From the NCBI GenBank assembly GCA_964482535.1, contig CAYZXU010000029.1, positions 1 through 23,018 on the forward strand: 23,018 bases of DNA, read 5' to 3'. This DNA comes from CAYZXU01 sp964482535. Lineage in GTDB: Bacteria > Desulfobacterota > Desulfobacteria > Desulfobacterales > BuS5. Positions 6,168 to 13,361 of this stretch are shown here, in pieces. Made by a program: the position numbers and the translations under genes. Below the pieces are notes generated by a model. The model was not told where the DNA came from. It searched no databases and saw only the letters and a program-made list of their open reading frames with translations. Each line of letters opens with the position of its first letter. Positions within the stretch are counted from its first letter, which is position 1.

Positions 6168-8890
6168 TTACTCCAATTCAGGCTTAATCTCAATCATAAA
6201 ATAGCATTCAATAATGTCACCGTTTTTAATGTCATTATAATTTTCAAGCCCTATACCGCACTCATAACCGTTCTGCACTTCTTTTACATCGTCTTGAAAA
6301 CGTCTAAGGGAAGAAATTTTGCCATCATATATTACATTGCCATCTCTTACGAGCCGTGCTTTACGACCGCGTTCAATCTTGCCATCGGTGACAAAGCAGC
6401 CGGCTATTGCACCAATTTTAGGCACATGAAACACATCACGCACTTCAGCGGAACCCAGCAATTCTTCTTTAAAAGTCGATGCCATCAAACCGACAATAGA
6501 GTTTTTGACATCTTTGATTACGTCATAAATTATACTATAATAACGTATTTCAATATTTTCATCTTTTGCGAGACCGGAAACCTTTGCGGCAGCCCGAACA
6601 TTAAAACCTATAATTGTTGCGTCAGAAACAGCCGCCAAAGAAACATCGGATTCTGTAATTGCACCTGTGGCTGAATGAATTACATTAATTTTAACTTCAT
6701 TATTTGAAAGTTTTATTAAAGACTCTTTAAGCGCTTCAATAGAACCGTGAACATCTGCCTTAATAATTATATGAAAGTCTTTTACATCGCCTTCCTTTAA
6801 CTGAGAATAAAGATTCTCCAGGCTTAGTCTGGAAGATTTGGAAAGCTCTTTTGTTCGATGGTTTACAATACGATGGGAACTAATTTCCTTTGCATCCTTT
6901 TCACTATTGAGAGCAACAAGCTCATCTCCTGCATTGGGCACACCTGTTAAGCCAATAATTTCAACAGGAATTGACGGTTTAGCTGAATCTAAATTTTTAC
7001 CCTTATCACTTATTATTGCTCGAATTTTGCCATAATGCACTCCGCAAACAACAGGCTCACCAACATGCAGGGTCCCTTCCTGTATTAAAACAGTAGCCAC
7101 AGAGCCTTTACCAGGATCAAGTTTTGCTTCAACAACATAGCCTTTGGCCAATTTATCAGGATTTGCCTTTAATTCAAGCAGCTCTGTCTGGAGAAGTATC
7201 ATATCAAGAAGCTCGTCTATGCCCTTGTTCATTTTGGCAGAGACTTTAAGGAATATTGTATCCCCTCCCCAATCTTCAGGCACAAGACCTGCTTCCGAAA
7301 GCTCGCGCTGTACACGGTCAGGTTCTGCATTCTGTTTATCGATTTTGTTTATTGCGACTATAATAGGCACTTCTGCTGCATTAGCGTGATTGATTGCTTC
7401 GATTGTTTGGGGCATAACCCCGTCATCAGCAGCAACAACAAGGACTACGATATCTGTCACATCTGCGCCGCGTGCACGCATGGCAGTAAAAGCTTCATGA
7501 CCTGGTGTGTCCAGAAAAATGATCTGACCCTTGCCTGTTGAAACATTATATGCTCCGATATGCTGGGTTATTCCTCCTGCTTCAGCTTCTGTAATTTTTG
7601 TTTTACGTATTACATCAAGAAGAGATGTTTTGCCGTGATCAACATGACCCATAATAGTAACAACAGGAGGTCTTGATATAAGTTTGCCAGGTTCGTCTTC
7701 TTGAACAGTTATAATGTTTTTTTCTTCAAATGCAACCTTTTCAACTTCATAATCAAATTCAGATGCAACTATTACAGCGGTGTCAAAACCTAACTGCTGA
7801 TTTACAGTTGCCATTACACCAAGCCCAATAAGTTTCTTTATAACTTCATTAGCTTTTACCCCCATACGCTTGGACAGTTCTGAAAGAACAATAGTCTCAT
7901 CAATTTTTATTCTGCGTTTAATGGCTTTAGGTGTTGTGATTTGAGTCTTTTGACCGACTGTTGAGACCTTTTTACCCTTGCGACCCCTGCGGGGCTTACG
8001 TCCTTTTGAACTACCTGCATAAAGTTCACGGCCTTCTACAATCTCTTTTTTACGGAATGAAATTTTCTTTTTTACAAATCTTTTATCCTTTACATCCTCT
8101 TTTGATACCCCGGTTTTCTTTTCTTTTTTCTGTTTTGAGGTCAAAGTTGGTTCAACTTTTTCAACACTACCCTGCTTTTTCGCTATTGGTGCCCTGCTTT
8201 TATCTTTGGCTTTAAACGCTTTTTTTGCAGACTCAGGTTTTTCTTTTATCTTTTGAAGGGCAGGTGGGGGCACAGCTAGCTTTATGATTTTAGCAGGGGT
8301 ATCCTTTTTTTTCCTTTTTACTGCACGCTTATGGACAGGTTTTTTAATTTCCGTTTTTTCAGGAGCAATATCAACAGCCTTATCTTTTTTCAGAGTTTTT
8401 TCAGGCTCAATGACATCGGGTTTGGCAGCCTCCTCTTCCGGCTCAACAGTTTCTACTATGGCAGGCTCTTCCGGTTCAGCAATTTCTTCTGCTGTAGNNN
8501 NNNNNNNNNNNNNNNNNNNNNNNNNNNNNNNNNNNNNNNNNNNNNNNNNNNNNNNNNNNNNNNNNNNNNNNNNNNNNNNNNNNNNNNNNNNNNNNNNTCT
8601 TCCGGTTCAGCAATTTCTTCTGCTGTAGCAGGCTTCTCTTCTACTATAGCAGGCTCCTCTGCAATAACCTTTTTTTTTCTTCTCCGGATAACTGTTGGTT
8701 TAACACGTACTACGTCGACCTCTTTCGGTTTTTCTCCGAACAAAGAAGATTTGATCTTTTCAGCTATCTCATCATCAACAGAACCCATATGACTTTTTAC
8801 GGAAACACCCATATTCCGCATCTTTTCAAGGAGAACCTTGTTGGTTATATTAAGACTCCTGGCAAGTTCATATACCCTGATCTTTGCCAT
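6168..8890 (-). CDS. infB: Translation initiation factor IF-2 (interrupted by an assembly gap)
   Basis: IF-2 is the GTPase that brings initiator fMet-tRNA to the 30S subunit and promotes subunit joining. The N-terminus starts at ATG 8890 (behind AGGGGG) with an IF2_N domain (MAKIRVYELARSLNITNK). A long Glu/Pro/Ala- and Lys-rich linker follows, interrupted by 100 N. After the gap the reading frame is open through 8496, without a real start, down to a second IF2_N domain (DETIVLSELSKRMGVKANE). The GTPase domain follows with GHVDHGKTS (G1), GITQHIGAY (G2), DTPGHEAF (G3), NKID (G4) and SAK (G5), and then the C-terminal domains to FMIEIKPELE. The apparent two-frame split is only due to the 100-base placeholder: in-frame joining needs a true gap length of 2 modulo 3. 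This is one gene, not two, and shows no sign of mutation. Confidence 0.95.
8467..8628. repeat. Identical 31-bp direct repeat flanking the gap
   Basis: Positions 8467-8497, up to the first N, are identical to 8598-8628, starting straight after the last N (TCTTCCGGTTCAGC to CTGCTGTAG). In the infB frame both encode part of TAEEIAEPE, in the acidic/alanine-rich linker. Overlaying the two copies restores a single open infB frame. Confidence 0.95.
8498..8597. other. Assembly gap of 100 N inside infB
   Basis: Exactly 100 consecutive N. This round number is the conventional placeholder for a scaffold gap of unknown length. Both flanks carry the same 31 bases, so the break probably reflects a repeat in the infB linker. 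Confidence 0.98.
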
Positions 8891-8956
8891 TCTTCCCCCT
8901 ATTTTATTGGTTTAAAACTTTTATACATAGATAACCTTTGTAAAACGTCGTTTTTC

Positions 8957-10366
8957 TTATTCAAAGGCCTCTTCAGATTCATCGGATTTTTTCTCTTCGA
9001 TAACATCTTCATCAATATTTTCATCAGGTTCATCGGATTCTTTCTCTTCGATAACATCTTCATCAATATTTTCATCAGATTCATCGGATTCTTTCTCTTC
9101 GATAACATCTTCATCAATATTTTCATCAGGTTCTTCCGATTTAAGCTTTGCTGCACTAATTAAAACAGCCGCATCTTCATCGGTCATATCGCTAATCTGC
9201 ATTATTTCTTCAGCGGATGCCATGCCAAGTTCTTCGGCAGAGTAATAACCTTTTTCATATAATAAATCGGCCAGCCTCATATTAACTCCAGATATTGAAA
9301 GCAGTGAATCATAACCGTTTTTCATGGTTTTGTTATAGGATGATTCACCCTTAACATCGAGACGCCAGCCCGTTAGTTTTGATGCAAGTTTTATATTCTG
9401 ACCTTTTTTTCCAATTGATATTGAAAGAAATTCATCAGGCACAACAACTTCCATGGCATTATTTTCTTCGTCAATAATAACCCTGGAAACCTCAGCAGGC
9501 GCAAGTGCATTACAGACAAATTTTGCAGCATCAATATTCCATGGTACAATATCTATTTTTTCACCTCTAAGTTCCTGTACTACATTTTGAACACGGCTTC
9601 CTCTCATGCCGACACATGCTCCAACAGGGTCAATATCCATATCCGTTGAGGAGACTGCAATTTTTGTGCGAACACCAGGTTCACGCACAGCTCCAATGAC
9701 TTTGACTATCCCTTCACTGATTTCCGGAACCTCGGTTTTAAAAAGGTTAATCAGGAAATCTGGATGTGCCCTTGAAAGTATAATCTGAGGTCCTTTTGTA
9801 TCGTGCAGTACATCGATTATTGTTGCCCTTATCCGGTCGCTTCGCCTGTAGGTTTCTTTTGGAATCTGCTCACGTGCAGGGAGAATAGCTTCAGCCTGTC
9901 CAAGATTAACAATTATAGAGTTTCTGTCAATTCTTTGTACTATGCCGTTAACAATTTCACCTTTTCGCTCAATGAAGCTGGAATAGGTTGCATCTCTTTC
10001 AGCCTCTTTCATTTTTTGTATAATAACCTGTTTTGCAGACTGTGCAGCAATTCTTCCAAAGCTTGAAATGTCAACTTTAGTGCCAAGGCTGTCTCCTATT
10101 TCACATTCTAAATCAAGTTCACGTCCCTCTTCAAGATCAATTTGAATTGCACTATCCGTTATTTTTTCGACTACTTCTTTAAACTGAAAGACCTCTATCT
10201 CACCAGTGTCCTGATTATACTGAACCTCAATATCAACCTTGCTTCCAAACTTTTTTCTTGCAGCAGATTTTAGAGCTTCTTCCAGAGCGCTTACAAGCAA
10301 TTCACGGTTAATGCCTTTGTCTCTGCTAACCTGATCTATTACACGTTTGACATCTGTCATTAGCAT
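8957..10366 (-). CDS. nusA: Transcription termination/antitermination protein NusA
   Basis: NusA binds RNA polymerase and nascent RNA and modulates pausing, termination and rRNA antitermination. From ATG 10366, with GGAG at 10376-10379 as its ribosome-binding site, the protein has about 469 residues. It has the N-terminal polymerase-binding domain (DVKRVIDQVSRDKGINRELL), then an S1 domain (GEIVNGIVQRIDRNSIIVNLG). Two KH domains follow (DPVGACVGMRGSRVQNV and FLSISIGKKGQNIKLASKLTGW), then a helix-hairpin-helix-like domain (ISGVNMRLADLLYEKGYYSAEELG). The frame is open up to a TTG at 10408, but the ATG fits the family start. The C-terminus ends in an unusual acidic tail of three 17-residue repeats rich in Asp and Glu. 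It lies between rimP and infB, the common order. Confidence 0.95.
   Translation of the reverse strand: MLMTDVKRVIDQVSRDKGINRELLVSALEEALKSAARKKFGSKVDIEVQYNQDTGEIEVFQFKEVVEKITDSAIQIDLEEGRELDLECEIGDSLGTKVDISSFGRIAAQSAKQVIIQKMKEAERDATYSSFIERKGEIVNGIVQRIDRNSIIVNLGQAEAILPAREQIPKETYRRSDRIRATIIDVLHDTKGPQIILSRAHPDFLINLFKTEVPEISEGIVKVIGAVREPGVRTKIAVSSTDMDIDPVGACVGMRGSRVQNVVQELRGEKIDIVPWNIDAAKFVCNALAPAEVSRVIIDEENNAMEVVVPDEFLSISIGKKGQNIKLASKLTGWRLDVKGESSYNKTMKNGYDSLLSISGVNMRLADLLYEKGYYSAEELGMASAEEIMQISDMTDEDAAVLISAAKLKSEEPDENIDEDVIEEKESDESDENIDEDVIEEKESDEPDENIDEDVIEEKKSDESEEAFE
8973..9133. repeat. 51-bp tandem repeat encoding the acidic NusA tail
   Basis: Three nearly identical 51-bp units lie head to tail; for example TCTCTTCG recurs at 8992, 9043 and 9094. 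Each unit encodes 17 residues of the type DENIDEDVIEEKESDES or DEP, so the array adds an Asp/Glu-rich tail to NusA without changing frame. Copies differ only at a few bases, which suggests recent or ongoing expansion. Confidence 0.93.
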
Positions 10367-10429
10367 CCGAACTTTCTCCATTGAGTTCTGATTAGATAGT
10401 TTTTGCAAAAAATCTGATTTTACTTTATA

Positions 10430-10957
10430 TCACTTTGTACATAAATTTGCTTTGGTTATTTTTTGAAATGGAATTTTAAAAATTTTTTCTTCTGTCAAAA
10501 GGTTTACACAATCTTTTGAAACTCCTGATAAAATACCTTCAAACTTTTTTCTTCCTTCCATCTCTACCGCTGTTTTTATTTGTGCTTTTTTACCTTTAAA
10601 ACGTTCAAAATCAGACATCTTGCTTAAAGGACGATTCTGCCCTGGAGATGAAACTTCAAGGTTGTATGCCCCGCTGTTTTTAAGATCTGAATCATCATAA
10701 ACATCCAGAAGATCCCCGAGTTGCCTGTTTATAAGAGTACAATCATGCAGACTTATTCCTCCAGGTTTATCAATATATAAACGGAGTACTCTGCCTGAAG
10801 CTTCAAGCTGGAATTCAACCGCTACCAATTCAAGCCCTTCGGATTCACATAAAGGTTCAGCGATGTCAGTTACTCTTTTTATCATTTTTTCTTTATTTAA
10901 AGAAAATTTTTTTTCAACCTTTGATGCAGCTTTTTTTATTTTAGTTTTCGACTTCAA
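10430..10957 (-). CDS. rimP: Ribosome maturation factor RimP
   Basis: RimP assists assembly of the 30S subunit. The protein shows the family's N-terminal domain (ITDIAEP-type start, here RVTDIAEPLCESEGLELVAVEF, then LRLYIDKPGGISLHDCTLINRQLGDLLD) and the SSPGQNRPL motif. The C-terminal SH3-like domain follows (FKGKKAQIKT to ILSGVSKDCVNLL). The start is uncertain. The longest form (175 aa) begins with TTG 10957 and carries a Lys-rich extension. An ATG at 10885 gives the usual 151 residues, but neither has a strong ribosome-binding site. It heads the rimP-nusA-infB operon and follows a tRNA gene and a hairpin terminator. Confidence 0.9.
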   Translation of the reverse strand: MKSKTKIKKAASKVEKKFSLNKEKMIKRVTDIAEPLCESEGLELVAVEFQLEASGRVLRLYIDKPGGISLHDCTLINRQLGDLLDVYDDSDLKNSGAYNLEVSSPGQNRPLSKMSDFERFKGKKAQIKTAVEMEGRKKFEGILSGVSKDCVNLLTEEKIFKIPFQKITKANLCTK

Positions 10958-10983
10958 TTCATTAAAACCTGATTTTAAAAAAT

Positions 10984-11010
10984 AAAAAACGGGCTGTCTG
11001 CCCGTTTTTT
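10984..11010 (-). terminator. Hairpin terminator between tRNA-Gly and rimP
   Basis: The stem AAAAAACGGGC (10984-10994), loop TGTCT and complementary arm GCCCGTTTTTT (11000-11010) form an 11-bp intrinsic terminator with a T-run on either strand, so it could work both ways. On the minus strand it would end the tRNA-Gly transcript only about 26 bases before the rimP TTG, or about 100 before the alternative ATG. It may therefore also act as an attenuator of the rimP operon. Confidence 0.85.
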
Positions 11011-11162
11011 ATTATTCAGTTTAATTTTTAGTGTGTATCAGAGATAGGTTGTATTTCTATTAATTCATTACATATCTCCAGCAACATCAAAAAAACAAGA
11101 ATAATTACAATAAAAAAAAACGCTTTGCCAAATCTCTCAACGAAAACCCAATACAACCCGCT

Positions 11163-11214
11163 TAATTAACGCCAACTAATTAACGCCAACTAATTAACGC
11201 CAACTAATTAACGT
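11163..11214. repeat. 14-bp tandem repeat abutting the tRNA 3' end
   Basis: The unit TAATTAACGCCAAC occurs three times in a row (11163-11176, 11177-11190, 11191-11204). A partial fourth copy (TAATTAACG, 11205-11213) runs up to the tRNA CCA end. The copies are identical. No coding sequence covers it. In the minus-strand tRNA transcript it would lie immediately 3' of the mature tRNA, in the trailer before the terminator. Confidence 0.93.
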
Positions 11215-11290
11215 TGGAGCGGGCAACGAGATTCGAACTCGCGACTTCAAGCTTGGGAAGCTCGTACTCTACCAACTGAGTTATGCCCGC
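11215..11290 (-). tRNA. tRNA-Gly (anticodon CCC)
   Basis: The complementary strand from 11290 to 11215 folds as a 76-nt tRNA. The acceptor stem is GCGGGCA/TGCCCGC, the D-arm runs through ACTCAGTTGGTAGAGT, and the anticodon stem CGAGC/GCTTG encloses loop TTCCCAA (anticodon CCC, glycine). The T-arm is GCGAG-TTCGAAT-CTCGT, the discriminator T, and CCA is encoded in the DNA. It reads GGG codons. It lies upstream of rimP on the same strand. Confidence 0.96.
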
Positions 11291-11324
11291 ATGCCTTTTT
11301 TTGAAAGAATATAACAAAAAATGC

Positions 11325-11353
11325 TTATTATCAATAATTTTAAATATTGTCAA
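11325..11353 (-). promoter_or_regulatory. Candidate sigma-70 promoter of tRNA-Gly
   Basis: On the minus strand TTGACA (11348-11353) is followed after 17 bases by TAATAA (11325-11330), placing the start about 28 bases before the tRNA. A second candidate (TTGATA 11329-11334, TATATT 11308-11313, 15-base spacing) overlaps it. The two -35 boxes lie in the two copies of a short AT-rich repeat (TCAATAATTTTAAATA at 11331-11346 and 11350-11365). Confidence 0.4.
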
Positions 11354-11365
11354 TAATTTTAAATA
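11331..11365. repeat. Short AT-rich direct repeat (16 bp, two copies)
   Basis: TCAATAATTTTAAATA occurs at 11331-11346 and again at 11350-11365, a 19-bp period. It lies in the intergenic region upstream of tRNA-Gly and overlaps its candidate promoter. Confidence 0.85.
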
Positions 11366-11394
11366 GAATCCATGACCTGTCAAAGGGGCACGAC

Positions 11395-11454
11395 AAAACA
11401 TGGAAATGAGCAAGGGGCACGATGCATCGTGCCCCCTGCTCATTTCCATGTTTT
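11395..11454. repeat. 60-bp near-perfect palindrome downstream of the lytic transglycosylase gene
   Basis: The left arm (11395-11424) and right arm (11425-11454) are reverse complements over 30 bases with a single mismatch and no loop. The arm ends in AAAACATGG and meets at GGGGCACGATG. A further copy of the inner part (AGGGGCACGA) lies at 11384-11393. On the minus strand the element begins 8 bases after the stop of the transglycosylase gene and ends in a short T-run. It could therefore serve as a terminator, or be a REP/MITE-like palindromic element that happens to lie there. Confidence 0.85.
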
Positions 11455-11462
11455 TAATTATT

Positions 11463-12344
11463 TCAGTCAGTTAGCAATTCGGATATCTTTAAAATAATGT
11501 TAACATAATATTTGCTGTGATTATAATGATACAACACATCGTATGCCTGTTTGTTCTCTATACCGTTGTGCCAGCCATAATGTTTCAAAAACGCTGCTAT
11601 GCTGATGATTGCATCCGTATGATTAAAGAGATCAATGCGGCCGTCTTTGTTTCCGTCTTTTCCGAAAACAAGAATATTACTTGGCATAAACTGAGCTATT
11701 CCCACGGCGCCGGCGTAAGAACCCATAACAGGGCAGGGATCAATATTTTCCCGTAATGTATATTTAATAAAAGCCTTAAGCTCTTTATAAGCCCATTCCG
11801 ATTTTTTTTTTGCCTTTTTATCGAACCTGGTTTTTGTAAGATTGCTTGATTTTGATATTTTTTCCCATACTGCTGCCCTTACTTTTGGATCATACAGCGC
11901 TGCCATGGTTGACAGCGAATTTAAAACAGAGCGATTCCCTGTTGTTGCCCCAAGCCTGGTTTCAACAAGTATAATGGCGGCTATGATGTTTTCGTCTACC
12001 CCGTACTTTTTTTCCGCTTTTAAAAATGCTGTTTTATTTTTGTGAATATATTTTTTTGTTTTTTTAATCGATGTTTTGTCTGTGAACTGATTATAATTCA
12101 AGCTTGATTCTTTATGCGCAAAAAACATTGAAAGCCCCTTATATTCAAAATATACTTTTGGGCTATTATATATGGTTTCAATTGTTTTTTTGTTAAAACC
12201 GTCGGAGACAAGTCTGTTTTCCAGAGACTCAAACAGTCTGATGTTTTTCTGATCAATTTTAGCAACTGATGCTGTTGCTGTCATGGCGGCTGTAAAGCTG
12301 AAAATAATCAGAAAAAATATCCGGCTTTTATGTAAAATCAGCAT
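11463..12344 (-). CDS. MltB-like lytic murein transglycosylase
   Basis: Lytic transglycosylases of the MltB (SLT_2) family cleave peptidoglycan glycan strands in the periplasm, forming 1,6-anhydro ends. The 293-residue protein starts with a signal peptide (Lys-Ser-Arg, then a hydrophobic stretch to about residue 27). It shows the catalytic-Glu region AAIILVETRLGATTGNRSVLNSLSTMAAL and the family's GSYAGAVGIAQFMPSN, followed by DGNKDGRIDLFNHTDAIISIAAFLKHYGW. ATG 12344 follows GAGGGA at normal spacing. There is no lipobox cysteine, so it looks secreted rather than a lipoprotein. It is shorter than E. coli MltB. It is transcribed on the same strand as the PHP gene upstream, 37 bases away, and the two may be cotranscribed. 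Confidence 0.88.
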   Translation of the reverse strand: MLILHKSRIFFLIIFSFTAAMTATASVAKIDQKNIRLFESLENRLVSDGFNKKTIETIYNSPKVYFEYKGLSMFFAHKESSLNYNQFTDKTSIKKTKKYIHKNKTAFLKAEKKYGVDENIIAAIILVETRLGATTGNRSVLNSLSTMAALYDPKVRAAVWEKISKSSNLTKTRFDKKAKKKSEWAYKELKAFIKYTLRENIDPCPVMGSYAGAVGIAQFMPSNILVFGKDGNKDGRIDLFNHTDAIISIAAFLKHYGWHNGIENKQAYDVLYHYNHSKYYVNIILKISELLTD

Positions 12345-12381
12345 TGTGGTATTATCCCTCCAAAAAATATATGATTTTAGA

Positions 12382-13179
12382 TCAATTATTATCTATTGAG
12401 ATTTTGCATGGCACACGCCTGGTAAAGGTAGTTATTTCAGTGTATCCTGCAGAAATCAGCATGGAAAGCGCCCTGTCAAAATACTGTCCCACCTGTTCAG
12501 GCTTGTGCGCATCCGACCCCAGTGTAACCCCTATGCCAACTCTATTACATTTTTTTAAGAGTGCAGGGCAGGGATAAGCTTCGCCAATCGGATGGTTATA
12601 GCCGCTGGTATTAAATTCCACTGTTAGACCTTTTTTTTTAATTATTGATAAAATTTTGTTAATCTCTTTACCATATGATTTCAAAGGTCTTTTACCAAAT
12701 TTTTTTATTAGATCAATATGACCTATAACATCAAAATAATCATAACCGAGCATTTCTTCGAGATGTTTAAAATAAAGGCTGTAAGTATAGTCATTATCCT
12801 GCTTTCCTTTGCACCATGCTGAACTGCGGCTTACTATATCGATGCCGCCTGGGAAGTGCAAAGAGCCTGTGATAAGATCAAAAGAATGCGTATTAATTAT
12901 GTCTTCTATAAATTGAGCATGTACAGGGTTGAAATCCACCTCAAGACCTGCCTTTATATCTATAAGACCATTATAGCTGTTTTTGAAAAACTGTATGGCC
13001 TGGAAATAGAGAGGAACTTCACCGGGAAGCATTGAAAGACCCTTGCCCTCATCCTGAATAGTCAGATGATCAAGAAAACATATCTCTTTTAAGCCTTCCT
13101 GTATCCCTTTTTTTATATAGGCTTCCATTGATCCATGGGCATGGTTGCAAAGCCTGGTATGTATGTGATAATCAATCAT
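12382..13179 (-). CDS. PHP-domain phosphoesterase, histidinol-phosphatase (HisJ) family
   Basis: The 265-residue protein opens with the PHP metal motif DYHIHTRLCNHAHG and continues with LDHLT, GLEVDF, GSLHFPGG, IGHIDL and finally GSDAHKPEQVGQYF. These supply the His/Asp/Glu ligands of the trinuclear metal site. This set and length match the HisJ-type family, whose best-known members hydrolyse L-histidinol phosphate in histidine synthesis. Many relatives have other phosphoester substrates, and no his genes are nearby, so the substrate is uncertain. The ATG at 13179 has no clear Shine-Dalgarno. The gene is divergent from radA with a 182-base intergenic region. Confidence 0.85.
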   Translation of the reverse strand: MIDYHIHTRLCNHAHGSMEAYIKKGIQEGLKEICFLDHLTIQDEGKGLSMLPGEVPLYFQAIQFFKNSYNGLIDIKAGLEVDFNPVHAQFIEDIINTHSFDLITGSLHFPGGIDIVSRSSAWCKGKQDNDYTYSLYFKHLEEMLGYDYFDVIGHIDLIKKFGKRPLKSYGKEINKILSIIKKKGLTVEFNTSGYNHPIGEAYPCPALLKKCNRVGIGVTLGSDAHKPEQVGQYFDRALSMLISAGYTEITTFTRRVPCKISIDNN

Positions 13180-13361
13180 AAATAATTTTTTGTTTTTTTT
13201 GAACTTGAACCTCTAATTAAATGATTTTCAAATTTTACCAAAGGCAAATAAAATTGAATATTTTCATAAGAATTCAATGCAACTAAAATATTTTTTTGTC
13301 AACTTTAAAAGAAGACTTTAGGAGGCAAGTATAAATTAAGTTATTTTTACTTGACGACGTA

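Noticed and set aside
6168..8890. infB as two genes or as a frameshifted pseudogene
   Set aside because: The frame difference arises only from the 100-base placeholder gap; both sides are open in the infB frame and joining at the shared 31-mer restores one frame.
8899..9163. Repetitive frames on both strands across the nusA tail, and a possible CRISPR array
   Set aside because: The 51-bp units have no spacers and lie inside the nusA reading frame, encoding its acidic tail; the other frames are shadows of it.
11204..11449. 81-residue minus-strand frame over the tRNA region
   Set aside because: Its second half is simply tRNA-Gly read as protein (the familiar AGITQLVEYELPKLEVASSNLVARS tRNA shadow), and its first half covers the 60-bp palindrome.
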